This document shows positions 12,677 through 23,837 of a stretch of 64,000 bases of DNA, one piece after another. The position numbers and the translations under genes were made by a program. The notes beneath the pieces are model-generated. The model had not been told where the DNA came from. It ran no database searches and saw only the letters and a list, made by a program, of their open reading frames with translations. Source of the DNA: Poecilobothrus nobilitatus (taxonomy: Eukaryota > Arthropoda > Insecta > Diptera > Dolichopodidae); assembly GCA_947095535.1 (NCBI GenBank), contig OX352774.1, forward strand, positions 72,850,416 to 72,914,415, written 5' to 3'. Position 1 is the first letter of the stretch. Every line of letters starts with the position of its first letter.

Positions 12677-14047
12677 TTAGTTAATTTATTGTTTGAGTTT
12701 GTGCGTTACGAAAAAAACAAAAACTATTTTACAAATTTATTTAAAAATTATTCTTATATAATTTTCTATCATAAATATTTGGTTCTAAATCTTAATGGAA
12801 AACAAATTCTTAATAAATCAATTAAATAATGTCTTCTTTTAATATTTACAATAAAAAAAAAAAATCTTTTTGTAGTCAAAATTTTGTTTAAATTTAAAAA
12901 GAAAATATTTTTTCCTTTATAGTTAATAAGAAAATATTATTAATTAAGTAATAAAATAATTATTAATAAAACAAATTTTATAGCACTGAGATAATCATTT
13001 GACTATAAGTCATTTTTGTGTATTATTAATTTTTCGTGTAGTGTATAGAAAAATATTAACTATATATTTAAAAACAAAAAAAAACTTATATATTAAAAAA
13101 AAATGTATATATATATATACATACATTAAAGCAAACATACATATTTATATTATAGAAAAATAAAATCTATACAAACTGTTTAAAAAAAAAAAAAAAGTAA
13201 ACAACACTATCAAAAAAAAAATACAGGGTACACAATTTTACTATATATGCAATCAATTTTTTTATAAAGTTGAAATATTAAATAAAAAATAATAATTATT
13301 AATTAATTATTTTTTTTTTTTATAAAACGCTTTTTTAGCGTTTTTTTTTTTTATAATTTAACAAATAAAAAAAAAGGTATATATTTATTAAATATATCTA
13401 ATAATTATTAAATTGAATAAATATTTAAAAAAAAAAAAAAAAGACAACAGAGGCAAAAAAAAAATTTTTTTTTTTAAGTTGCAATCGCAGTGGAACTGAT
13501 AATCTTTTAAGTTTAAATCTTAATGTTTTTTAATCTTTTATAGCATAACTTTGGGATACTTTAAATTAATTAAATTTTAGAAAAAAATGGTAGAAAATGA
13601 ATTATTTAATAATATAAAGAACAACGTAGTAGTAGTTTAAATTTTATGAAAGAGTATATTTTTGTGGGGGATATTCTTTAATTTTTTTTTCATAGAATGT
13701 CAAAAATATAAATCATTACATAGATGTATGTAAATATTATCATTATTTATCACATAAATTTTAAAATATTATTTGACAAGCTGCGTATGTTTTATATATA
13801 AAAACTTTGAATAATTGAATAAAAAACCTGTTTGCTCAAAATCTATTAATAAGTTTTCTTATATACTTAAAACTAATTTTACTAACATCAAATATGTTGA
13901 TACATTTATCAACATTTATTTTTTAATTTTTTAATCGGAATTAATATGTAGAGTAAGATTGAGCTCAATAAATTGACAGATGTATTTTGACTTTTGTATA
14001 ACAAAAAAAATTCAAAATAATTTTAAATAATATTTTTTTTTTTTATT

Positions 14048-14193
14048 CACCTGTTCACATAAATACACAGCATTTCCTTTTCACGCGTGGCTGTAAATGT
14101 CGTAAGGCGGAATTATTCTTACGACTTGTGTGGGGTTCGAAACCACACTCCCTTAGTGTTTACAGCGTAGTTTATCTTACCCACTAGGTCCCA
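14048..14193 (-). mobile_element. tRNA-derived SINE copy
   Basis: Same family and strand as the element at 12452. The minus strand has a degraded A-box region (CCTAGTGGGTAAGATAAAC), a B box GGTTTCGAACCCC, then CGTAAGAATAATTCCGCC and a shared 3' body. Confidence 0.7.
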
Positions 14194-14431
14194 TGTTAAA
14201 TTAATTGAAAAAAAAAAAATTGTTTTTCGTTGAAATTTTAAAAACCTCGAGGTTTATTCGAAAGTGCGATTTAAAATTTCTATCTGTCTGAAAACTTTGG
14301 CACAACTTCTTCGTCATAATCTTTTCTTTTTTTTTTTATTATTTTTACACCATATTTTCAGACTATTTTGCAGACTCATTTTTCTTGACCATTTTCATTA
14401 AAAAGCAAATTGAAAGCTTTTACTAGCTAAT

Positions 14432-15073
14432 GGGCCTTTCCACACGAGTAGTGTCCTCTTTCGTTTCGTGACTACTTTCCTCTTTTTTTTATTTCCACAC
14501 TGTTCCTCTCGATAGTCGTTACTTTTATATGTGTGTGTAAATATTTCATTTTAAAACAAAATTTGTTGCGAGAGGTAGATAATAAATATAAAAAAAAGCA
14601 CGCATAAAACAAATAAATTTTTTTTTGTATTTAAGTAACATAAGATTTTTTTGCCTGAAATTTTTAAATAATATATATTATATATGTATGTACCTAGAAA
14701 TAGAATAAACTCTGTACTGTGCACATAATTTCTTTTTGTCAATAGAATATATTTTAATAATTTCATCAAGTGAAAGATCAAAAATCACTTTACTTTTTTA
14801 AAAATTTGCTGCGAACGTTTCAAAAACTTTTTTCTTTAATTTTCCAAACGAGAATGAAACGTATGTGCACATAAAATTTTTTTGACCCTCATAAAAATTT
14901 TTATTTGAGTTTTTGTTTGTGTTAGTGGACTAAATTTTTAAACTCTAAAATTTTGGTTTAAAAAATTACTCCTAAAAATCCCCACCACAAATTTAGTTTA
15001 TAGGCAAGAGGGTATGAAACGAAGGTAAAAGTAAAAAATGACGAAAGAGGACACTACTCGTGTGGAAAGGCCC
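14432..15073. mobile_element. 642-bp MITE-like element, copy 1, with AAT target duplication
   Basis: It has near-perfect terminal inverted repeats of about 33 bp beginning GGGCCTTTCCACACGAGTAG. It is flanked by AAT on both sides (14429-14431 and 15074-15076), a plausible 3-bp target duplication. It is nearly identical to 19366-20006 in the opposite orientation. A 76-codon minus-strand frame inside is shared by both copies but is hydrophobic and A/T-driven; I do not call it a gene. No transposase is present. The superfamily is undetermined; a 3-bp duplication fits PIF/Harbinger- or Zator-like elements only loosely. Confidence 0.8.
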
Positions 15074-15962
15074 AATGACTTCAAAAAACTTAGGCAAACT
15101 TGACCTTTTCTTGAATGTTTATTAAAAAATTTGTCTTTGTTTATTGACAATTTGAAATGTCACTAAAATAAAAATGACAGTTTATTCAAATCGAATTTTT
15201 TTTTAGTTTCAGTGATCGGAACTCGGAGTACAACTCTGAGCATGCTCAGAAGTATGCTCTGATTTCAAAAAACAAAACGCCTTTTTAATATGATTGCAAC
15301 TTTTTTTTTTATGAATACACGTATTTCTTTTTTAATTTTTAATAAATTTTTAATTATAATTTAATTTTAATTATAATTAAAAATTTTAGTAAAATAAAAT
15401 AAAAAAAATAAAATAATTAGATTGAATTATGAGTACAAATTTTAAATAAATTGATCACTTTAATAAAAAAATTTTTTTTTATAAAACTTTAAAAAGAAAT
15501 TTAAACTATTTTTTTTTAATTTTTCCTGGCCCTGTAATTAAAATTATATTAAAAAACAGATGTTAAAGAATATAGAAATTTTTTTTAAAAAACAAATTGT
15601 ATTAAATGAAAACAAATAAAATTGTTGTAAAATTTGAAACTTTAATTGTAAAATGAATTTTTTTTTTTTTTTTTAATTATTAACCTTAATCTAACCTAAA
15701 GAAAATGTAATGCTGTAAACTACTTTCATATTCCTATTTATATTTTATAAGGCATTTTGTTTTTAAATGAGGATAAGTAGAGCATATACGCCGTCAAAAT
15801 AATTACTTTTTTTTCGGTTCGTGACTACTATAATCAGCTAAAATAACTAGCTATATTTTGCCGTTCGTTTTTGATTATTGTACTATTATCAACTATACTC
15901 GGTGAACTTTTATAAAATATAGCTTCTTAGCTGTCAAAATAAAAATGAATCTTGTAAACAAT

Positions 15963-16386
15963 GGTCGCGTTCAGTAGCATCTAGCGCTACAAAAAAACTG
16001 CAGTGCTCGATAAAATTTTCTACTGAACGATTTTTTTATCTAGCGCTACATGAATTTTGCGGCAAGAAAATTTTACGCTAAATTATGTAGCAACTTTTTA
16101 TTGACGTTTACGTCTTCACATTTAATGTCAAAAATTTTTGTTTACAAAATTTTGTGAAAATTTTTGGATATCAAACATTTTTTTTAAAAATTGGTAAATT
16201 GAGAGATAAAAAATATAAGATTTACAAAACAAAAATACGATTTAAATAAAATAAAAATATACGAAATGTCACACAAACTTAAATGTCATTTAATTTTGCT
16301 GCTGTAAATCGTTCAGTACAAACATGCAGCGCTAAATGCTACACCGCTGCCATTCATTATAGCGCTAGATTCTCCTGAACACGACC
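15963..16386. mobile_element. 424-bp inverted-repeat element with AAT target duplication
   Basis: The left terminus GGTCGCGTTCAGTAGCATCT is mirrored by the right terminus, whose complement reads GGTCGTGTTCAGGAGAATCT. Both continue CTAGCGCTA. AAT flanks both sides (15960-15962, 16387-16389). It is non-coding. The family differs from the 14432 element but shares the duplication length and sequence, so the same transposase class is possible. Confidence 0.75.
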
Positions 16387-18284
16387 AATTAATACAAAAG
16401 AGTTTTGTAAATAAATGTCTGTATAGTGTATTAGAATATTACCAGAGACTACATAGAGATGTAGAAATTCATACAAAAATTTGTACTAATTTTTTTTCAA
16501 ACAAGCCAGCAAAAACTGAGTAGTTTTAAAAATCTTAAAGCACAGAAATATTTGGTGTATGTCCTAGCTAAAAGAATTTAGCGAAAACCAAAATATTTTT
16601 GTAAAATCTGGTGTTAAATGATCATTCATATATTTTAAGCATTTACAAAATATTTACTTTTGTGATTATTAAATTTTTTTAAAGCAAAGAGATGATAAAT
16701 AACTTTTAAAATAAAAAAATGGAAAAATATATTTAAGAAAATATGTATTTAATATATCGAGTAGAAACCTAAATTTTCAATACGTTTATAATGATAACTT
16801 TTCTAATAACAACAAGAACAAAAATTTCAAGATTAATCATTCATATGCATTCAGTATTTCACTACTATAAGCAGAATTTTTTTAATGTATGAAATGGTAC
16901 ATGGTATGAAAGTTATCTATTTTATGAAAATCATCTGATTTAACTGCATAATTTATTTAACTGATTTAATATACAGTATCCAGCAAAAGTAATGGTAATA
17001 GGATTGACCGAAATAATAAGTAGAGGAAAAATTCTCAACGTGTAATAATAGATCTATAATATAGAGGAAGATTAAAAGGCAGCATTGTTATATATATTTT
17101 TTGATAATAATAATCTAAACTAATTTTGGATTTATTGTAATTTTTAAAGATTTTAATTTATGAATTTAATTTACAACATTACATTTTTTTTTTAAATAAA
17201 TATTTGTAATTGAAAATGTACAAGTAGCAGTTGACAAAAATTTTTCATAAGTAGACAAAAAAAAAAATTAAAAGCAATATTTAGGACATTAAAAAATACA
17301 TATACATATATACCACTTTTGTAATAAAATTTAAATTAATTGTGCAATGTAACACAAATAAAATAAAAACAACAAAAAAAAAAATGTAACAATAAAAAAT
17401 TTAATAATATAAGACAAGTAAATGTACGTATTTTAAATGAAATAAATGTAAAATATTTTTTACAGTTATTAAAAATTTGTTAAAATTTTTGATTTAAAAA
17501 AATTGCACATTTTTTTTTTAAATAATATATTAAATAAAATAAAATTGAAAAAAATCATTTGTATTATAGAGTATATAAAGCTCTTCCTTTAATGGTAAAC
17601 TTAAAAAAAAAAAAAAAAAAAATACGTAGGTATTATGCCAAATTAAAAATAAAAAATTTATAAATGGAAAATAAACAATAAAATTAAAATTGTTTTGTTG
17701 GCGCCATGAATAAAAAAAAAAAACATTTTTTTTATTATTTATTAAATAAAACAATAAAAGATCCAAAAAAAAAATAAAAATAAAAAAAATCATATACTTG
17801 CATACATATGTATATTAATTAATCAAACAATATTAAAATTTAATTTCAAAAACTACAATGTGTCAATCACCTTTGTAATAGCCCAAAATTTAATCAATAT
17901 ATATTAAATACACATAGTATAACATGTTTGTAATTTAAAAAAAAAAAAATGATAAAAAAAAAATGTATTAAAAAAATTATAATTATTGCATCAATTAAAT
18001 AAAACAAAAAATAAAATACAAAAAAGTAGTGTTCTTTTATTATTTCCATTAACTGTAAATAAAGCATTGAATATTAATTGTCATTTTGTGAGCACATAAC
18101 CACGATAAAATAAAATAAGATAAACTTTACTTAAAAAATAAATAAATATACTTGTGTTAATAAATTCAATTTTGATTATAATTTACGTTCTTGATTTTAT
18201 ATATTTATTAAGGAACAGTGCCGACTTCAGATTCATATTTTTATAATTTCTTGTTGGTAGTAATTTTTTGTAATAATTTTTCGT
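16387..18284. other. AT-rich intergenic DNA
   Basis: No coding frame, RNA gene or repeat family recognised. The minus-strand frame at 17530-17793 is a Phe/Leu-rich product of poly-A/T and was discarded. Confidence 0.5.
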
Positions 18285-18990
18285 CTGAATCAATTTTTTA
18301 GCACATTTCCAAAAAAATTGTGAAAAAATGTGCCTATTAGTTTTACTCTGTTCGTCCGTCTGTCTGTTTACAAAACTTTTACAACGTTAAAGATAAAAAA
18401 AAAAAATTTAACCAAGTGGTAGATCTCATAAAAAAATTTACGTTGTAGAACAACTCTGTCATCAATTACGAAGCTAAAGTCTCTCAAACTTTGAAAAAAC
18501 CCTATTTCTAAATGTGTATATCTCTGTTTAACCTTTTTTTCAATCTGAAAACGCCATTCGATAGGATATTTTTTTTACCTTTATAAATTAATATCAAACC
18601 GTTATGTGAAAAACAAATTTTGCATGATATTTCTTTTTTGATGACTTCGGCAAGCTTTTAGATATTTGAAATTTTGCGACAAGAAGAACTTTTAGAATTA
18701 GTATAAATTTCCTCCGGAAATTTTTTACACCACTCCCTGTTTAAGAACTATTAGTGCTCTAAAATTGCTATTTATAGACACCTAATATGAAATATGCTAC
18801 TTTGAGACACCTGTAACTGAGGCACCTGTACAAATTTTTCTTCGGCAATACATAAAAATGAAAGCTTCACTAATATTTTTTAACGTGTGTTAACGGTTTT
18901 TCTTAGTTATATAGGATTCCGGACTTTCAGCCCCTCAAAGCTTCAAAAATGTGCTATTTTCACATTTTCTCTTATTATATGAAATTTTCA
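18285..18990 (+). repeat. Dispersed repeat, inverted copy at 55880-56510
   Basis: It contains TTAGCACATTTcC, CTCTGTTCGTCCGTCTGTCT, CAATCTGAAAACGCCATTCG and ACACCTGTAACT, in the same order as the complement of 55880-56510. It is GC-richer than the flanks and non-coding. It is likely an interspersed non-autonomous element; its class is not assigned. Confidence 0.6.
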
Positions 18991-19365
18991 AATTTTGGTT
19001 CAAGTCACAATATATTAAACAGTTTGTATTAACTTTTGGAAATCTGCCCTTTTAAAAACCGTAGATTTACATTCTGTCTTGTTTAATTTTATCATCTGCA
19101 ATAAGCGCTTTTGTTTACTATCTAAATAAACTTAAAAATGTATTCACAATTGAATTCATTAAAAATGTATTCACAATAAAATGTATTCACAATTGTTAAA
19201 AGTCAAAATGCGATATCAAGTGACGGTTTTTAAAACTAGTTCATTCCCACTAACGTCTAGAAATTAGAAAATCTGACATAACGATTTGATTTGTATATGT
19301 AAGTATGTAAACAAGAAGGAAGGAAATTTTTATTTTAAAAAAAATTAAGACTAAATACAATAAAT

Positions 19366-20006
19366 GAGCCTTTCCACACGAGTAGTGTCCTCTTTCGTCA
19401 TTTTTTACTTTTACCTTCGTTTCATACCCTCTTGCCTATAAACTAAATTTGTGGTGGGGATTTTTAGGAGCAATTTTTTAAACCAAAATTTTAGAGTTTA
19501 AAAATTTAGTCCACTAACACAAACAAAACCTCAAATAAAAATTTTTATGAGGGTCAAAAAAATTTTATGTGTACATACGTTTCATTCTCGTTTGGAAAAT
19601 TAAAGAAAAAAGTTTTTGAAACGGTCGCAGCAAATTTTTAAAAAAGTAAAGTGATTTTTGATCTTTCACTTGATGAAATTATTAAAATATATTCTATTGA
19701 CAAAAAGAAATTATGTGCACAGTACAGAGTTTATTCTATTTCTAGGTACATACATATATAATATATATTATTTAAAAATTACAGGCAAAAAAATCTTGTT
19801 ACTTAAATACAAAAAAAAATTTATTTGTTTTATGCGTGATTTTTTTTTATATTTATTATCTACCTCTCGCAACAAATTTTTTTTTAAAATGAAATATTTA
19901 CACACACATATAAAAGTAACGACTATCGAGAGGAACAGTATGGAAATAAAAAAAAGAGGAAAGTAGTCACGAAACGAAAGAGGACACTACTCGTGTAGAA
20001 AGGCCC
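19366..20006. mobile_element. 641-bp MITE-like element, copy 2 (inverted relative to copy 1)
   Basis: Same terminal inverted repeats and interior as 14432-15073, in the opposite orientation, with few differences (for example GAGCC for GGGCC at the left tip). The left flank is AAT but the right flank is ATA, so a clean target duplication is not seen here. The shared internal frame (19658-19966) has diverged at its 3' end, which argues against selection for a protein. Confidence 0.8.
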
Positions 20007-20339
20007 ATAAGTTTAATCGAAAAAGAAATAAAGATATTATTTACAGTCCGTTTAATGAGACTATACCTATAGACTTTTTGACAGAAAAATTTTCTAAACA
20101 TACAGACGTTTGGTGACCATCCTTACTCTTGAAAACTTGGAAGATTGTGTCAAAAAGCACTTTTGGTTGAAAGGTTGAAATGGTTGAAATACTGAATTGG
20201 TTATTATCACTGTTTTACTACTTATGAATGTTTAGTAGTGTTATTAATGGTAATAAAACAACAACAAAAGTAGCATTGCAAAAAAAGAATCTAACATGCA
20301 AGTTAAATTGCAATGATATATTAATTATGCAGAATTTAC

Positions 20340-21575
20340 CATGCTCGCGTAAAGTGTGGCTCTCAGTGTTAGTTTGTTAACGTTAATATCAAAGTGCTCA
20401 GATCTAGAGTCTCTCTTAACATACGCAAAATAATAATCTGATGAAGAATATGATATCCACCAATAGACGGCGTGACTGGAGGGAGTTCAAATTAATTAAA
20501 GAAAGTCTAGTTTCATATAGAGGAAGACGTATAGGATCAGTCTAAGTAAGGTTGCGTAAAAGGAAACGAAGAAATCTTTTTTGAACTGATTCAATACGTG
20601 AAATGTATATATCACGATATGGAGACCATACTTGACTTGAGTATTCAAGTATAGGTCTTACATGAGTAATGAACAGATGCTTTGTGATATTGGGATCAAA
20701 AAACTTTTTTGCCCAACTTTATTTATTATGGGATTGTAGTGACCCTTGAAATTTAATCTACTATCAAGGATCAGTCTCAACTCAGAAGTACGATCTGTTC
20801 TTTTAATAGCTTGATCATTGAGGACGTAATCATAATTGATTATTGAGTTAGCTCGTAACCTTGAAAAGCTCATAATTAGGCATTTACTAACATTTAGTTC
20901 GAGATTGTTGTTCGTGCGCCATGAACCAAATTTATTGAGTTGGTTGAGATCATATTGCAACAACTCACAATCACAAGTGGAAGTTATAGTTTTGCAGATT
21001 TTGGTATCATCAGCAAAACTAAGAAGACGTGAGTGGGATAAACATAGGAGAGTGTCATAGGTTGACACTACGAAAAATAAAGAGCCTAGATGGCTGCCTC
21101 GTAGTACTCCTGAATTTACAACATAAGTTGCAGAAATGGTAGATCTAAAAAGGACCTGGTATGACCTATATGACAAATAAGACGATAACCATTTAAGGCT
21201 ATGACTTGAAAACCCTACTGCTTTTTACTTTTCCAGGATAATTTTATAAGGAATTTGATCAAATGCCCTGATATCAGTAAATATCACTTTAACTTGTTTT
21301 TTAGTTTCCATTGTATTTAAAATTTCAGAGACGAATTCAGTCATATTAGTAACTGTAGATCTACCCTTTTGGAAGCCATGTTGTTCTGGTGGAATAAATG
21401 GTTGACAATCATCAACAAAATAGGAGCACATTATTTTTTCAAATAATTTGGAAATAGTTGACAGTTTAGCAATGGGTCTATAATTGCTTACATCGCAACG
21501 AGCCCCTTTTTTATGAATTGGGTTAATAAATGAAAGTTTCCAGGGCTCAGGGAAGGAGCCACATTGACAAATTAA
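20340..21575 (-). mobile_element. 5'-truncated non-LTR retrotransposon (LINE) reverse-transcriptase remnant
   Basis: On the minus strand, from 21575 downward, the translation shows successive reverse-transcriptase motifs of a LINE: PEPWKLSFINPIHKKG, YRPIAKLSTISKLFEKI, QHGFQKGRST, FTDIRAFDQIP, GVLRGSHLGSLFF, FADDTK near 21017-21006, then LELNVSKC and LEYSSQVWSP, and a weak C-terminal tail to about 20340. The style resembles the jockey/CR1 group (inference). It is broken: an in-frame stop at 21222-21224 after IILEK, one codon missing in the first catalytic motif, and stops near the 3' end. No endonuclease or ORF1 is present, typical of 5' truncation. It is inactive. Confidence 0.85.
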
Positions 21576-22245
21576 ATAATAAAATAAAATAATTAAATAA
21601 TATTATTTTAATATTAATTTAAACTCCGTCGGGGTTGTACGTGAAGTCATATTTTAGAGCTACGTGAGTGATCAAAAAAAAAATATAGAGTTAAAAGACT
21701 TAACAATAAACCTATAAAAAGCAGAGTATTTAAATTGAAAACATATTTAGGAAACATGGAAGTATTTAAACAAAAAAAGTGAAGTGATTTATATTAAAAA
21801 AGAGTGTTGAAAAATTTTATTTACATATTTTCCATATATTTTACTAAGTTACTTTTGTATATATGTATGTATGTATGTAAATATCAAAATTGTTTTTTTT
21901 TATGTTGTTATAATAAACTGTACTTTTATTATCTGTATATAATAATTATATCTAAATAAATAACAATTAACACACAATGTAGCCTGTAGGTTTTATACCT
22001 ATATTTAAAAAATTGTTTTGATTATTATTTGATCAATTAGCTCGCCATATAATTCAAACAGCTGTTAATATGTATTTAGTTCTTTGATAACTACAGAAAT
22101 TGCCGTTACGTGCCGTGATTGCGAAATCCGAATTTTGATTGAATTCTGTTTAGCCGGAAAAAAAAAAAACAAACAACTGTCAATAAATTATATCAAACAA
22201 ATTGATAGGAAAAAATATAAATAATACTTTTTAATAATAATAAAA
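21576..22245. other. Upstream region of the second zinc-finger gene
   Basis: AT-rich sequence between the LINE and the start codon at 22246. It presumably holds the promoter and 5' UTR. A GTAT tetranucleotide run lies near 21860-21880. I saw no convincing TATA/initiator combination. Confidence 0.4.
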
Positions 22246-23700
22246 ATGAAAGATATAACAAATTTCGTATCAAATGAAAATTTCAAATGTGGTGAAATAT
22301 TTATAACATTGACAAAATCTTTTAATTATTTTTGTACACTTTGTAATTCAAGTTTTTTTGTAAGTGAACAATTTATGTCGCATATTCTGGAAAATCATAA
22401 CTTAAAACATTCAATTTCGACTAGTTTTCAAGACGAATATGATGAAAAAGCTAATTTTAGTTTAACAAAAACTAGTGATGATCAAGATAAATATGATAAA
22501 ATGTTTGTTTTAGTTCAAAATGACGATATGAATATAAATCGTAGTTTAAATGAAACTCGTGATAATATACAAGAATCTGACACCAATATAGTTGAAAAAT
22601 GTGAAGTTATTAAAAGAGAAAATAAATCTAAAAGAACAATAAAAGAAATCTCCAATATTGGTAATAATGTTAAAAATAACTATAACGAAAATGAAGTGTT
22701 ATATTGGAAATGTAAACGATGTAATTTTTTTTGCAGAAACGTTCAAGAAAAGCGAGATCATATTAAACAACATTATAAAGAAGAATTAATTCGATTAGTA
22801 TGTGAGACATGTGGTAAAGGTTTTAAAACATCACGTTCTTTTAAAATACATCATCGAATTCATACGGGTGAAAAACCATTCTCATGTAAATTTTGCCAAA
22901 GAACTTTTGCTCAACTTAGTGTTTTACAAAATCATGAAAGACAACATACTGGTCACCGACCTTATAAATGTAAATATTGCACTAAATCTTTTTTTCAACG
23001 TGGCCTAATGACAACTCATGAATTGCTTCATATTTTACCAGAAAAACCATTTAAATGTCATATTTGTGAAAAGCGATTTTTACGAAGACACAATTTAAGT
23101 GAACATATGAATACTCATAAATATAATCCAAAAAAACCTTATCCTTGTTCATATTGTCCAAAATTTTTTAAAACTGTTGCAAGTTTAAAAATGCATGAAT
23201 TGTTTCATCGTACTGATGAACTTAAATTCAAATGTGATTACTGTGAAAAAAAATTCCCCAGACTTCAACATAAAACTAATCATGAATTAAAACATACATT
23301 AGCAGGAAAAACACCCTTCAAATGTAAATTTTGTGAGAAGTCATATGCAAGAGAAGCAAGTTTATTAAAACATACAAAGAAATGGCATTCAACAGCGAAT
23401 TCTCCTTCAATTCAATATCAGTGCCAGTATTGCAGTAGGATTTTTAAAAAGGAAGGAGCTAAAAATAATCATGAAAAAGTACACGAATCTCAAAATGGTG
23501 ATTTAAAAATTTTTGCATGTAATTTATGTGATAAAAAGTATGGTTTTCGATCAGGATTGCAAAAGCATAAAAAAGTTAAACATCCAGAATCTTTAAAAAA
23601 AAAAGTTACCAAAGATTTCAATATCTCAATTAAAGAAAATAATATATCAGATGATACATTTAAGACTGAAAACCTTAACAATTTTTATATGAGCATATGA
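22246..23700 (+). CDS. C2H2 zinc-finger protein, paralogue of the gene at the left edge
   Basis: Single-exon gene for a 484-residue protein, probably a nuclear DNA-binding factor. Finger-like unit 1 is at residues 30-51. An acidic/Asn-rich linker runs to about 153. Ten fingers follow, with first Cys pairs near residues 156, 186, 214, 242, 271, 301, 330, 360, 393 and 425. Only one linker is a classic HTGEKP (after residue 206). A short Lys-rich tail follows. The ATG is preceded by an A-rich context, and the N-terminal segment (NFKCGEIF...NYFCTLC) matches the upstream paralogue (NTKCGEIF...NYLCTFC), which supports the start. The intron seen in the paralogue is absent. Its DNA target is unknown. 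It converges on GSTCD. Confidence 0.92.
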   Translation: MKDITNFVSNENFKCGEIFITLTKSFNYFCTLCNSSFFVSEQFMSHILENHNLKHSISTSFQDEYDEKANFSLTKTSDDQDKYDKMFVLVQNDDMNINRSLNETRDNIQESDTNIVEKCEVIKRENKSKRTIKEISNIGNNVKNNYNENEVLYWKCKRCNFFCRNVQEKRDHIKQHYKEELIRLVCETCGKGFKTSRSFKIHHRIHTGEKPFSCKFCQRTFAQLSVLQNHERQHTGHRPYKCKYCTKSFFQRGLMTTHELLHILPEKPFKCHICEKRFLRRHNLSEHMNTHKYNPKKPYPCSYCPKFFKTVASLKMHELFHRTDELKFKCDYCEKKFPRLQHKTNHELKHTLAGKTPFKCKFCEKSYAREASLLKHTKKWHSTANSPSIQYQCQYCSRIFKKEGAKNNHEKVHESQNGDLKIFACNLCDKKYGFRSGLQKHKKVKHPESLKKKVTKDFNISIKENNISDDTFKTENLNNFYMSI

Positions 23701-23776
23701 ATATGATATAAGAATATGATTAATATGAAATAAGAACAATTTATTTAAAAAATATACCTAAGATTATTTTGTACAA

Positions 23777-23786
23777 TTTATTTATT
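23777..23786 (-). terminator. Polyadenylation signal for GSTCD
   Basis: Two overlapping AATAAA hexamers on the minus strand, about 50-60 bases past the GSTCD stop. They lie inside the 3' region of the convergent zinc-finger gene. Confidence 0.5.
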
Positions 23787-23824
23787 ACAGAAACAATTTT
23801 TAACATATATTTATTAAGAGTACA

Positions 23825-23830
23825 AATAAA
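23825..23830 (+). terminator. Polyadenylation signal for the second zinc-finger gene
   Basis: AATAAA about 125 bases past the stop at 23700 and only 8 bases before the GSTCD stop codon on the other strand. If used, the two transcripts overlap at their 3' ends. Confidence 0.45.
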
Positions 23831-23837
23831 ATATAAG

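Noticed and set aside
14551..14781. 76-codon minus-strand frame, also at 19658-19966
   Set aside because: It lies inside a MITE-like element, is hydrophobic and A/T-driven, and diverges between copies by a frame change; treated as part of the element, not a gene.
15849..15924. Short inverted repeat AGCTATATTTT / AAAATATAGCT
   Set aside because: An 11-bp A/T-rich hairpin arm is expected by chance in DNA of this composition; no element ends were found.
20836..21060. Plus-strand frame of 74 codons
   Set aside because: Antisense shadow of the LINE reverse transcriptase read on the minus strand.
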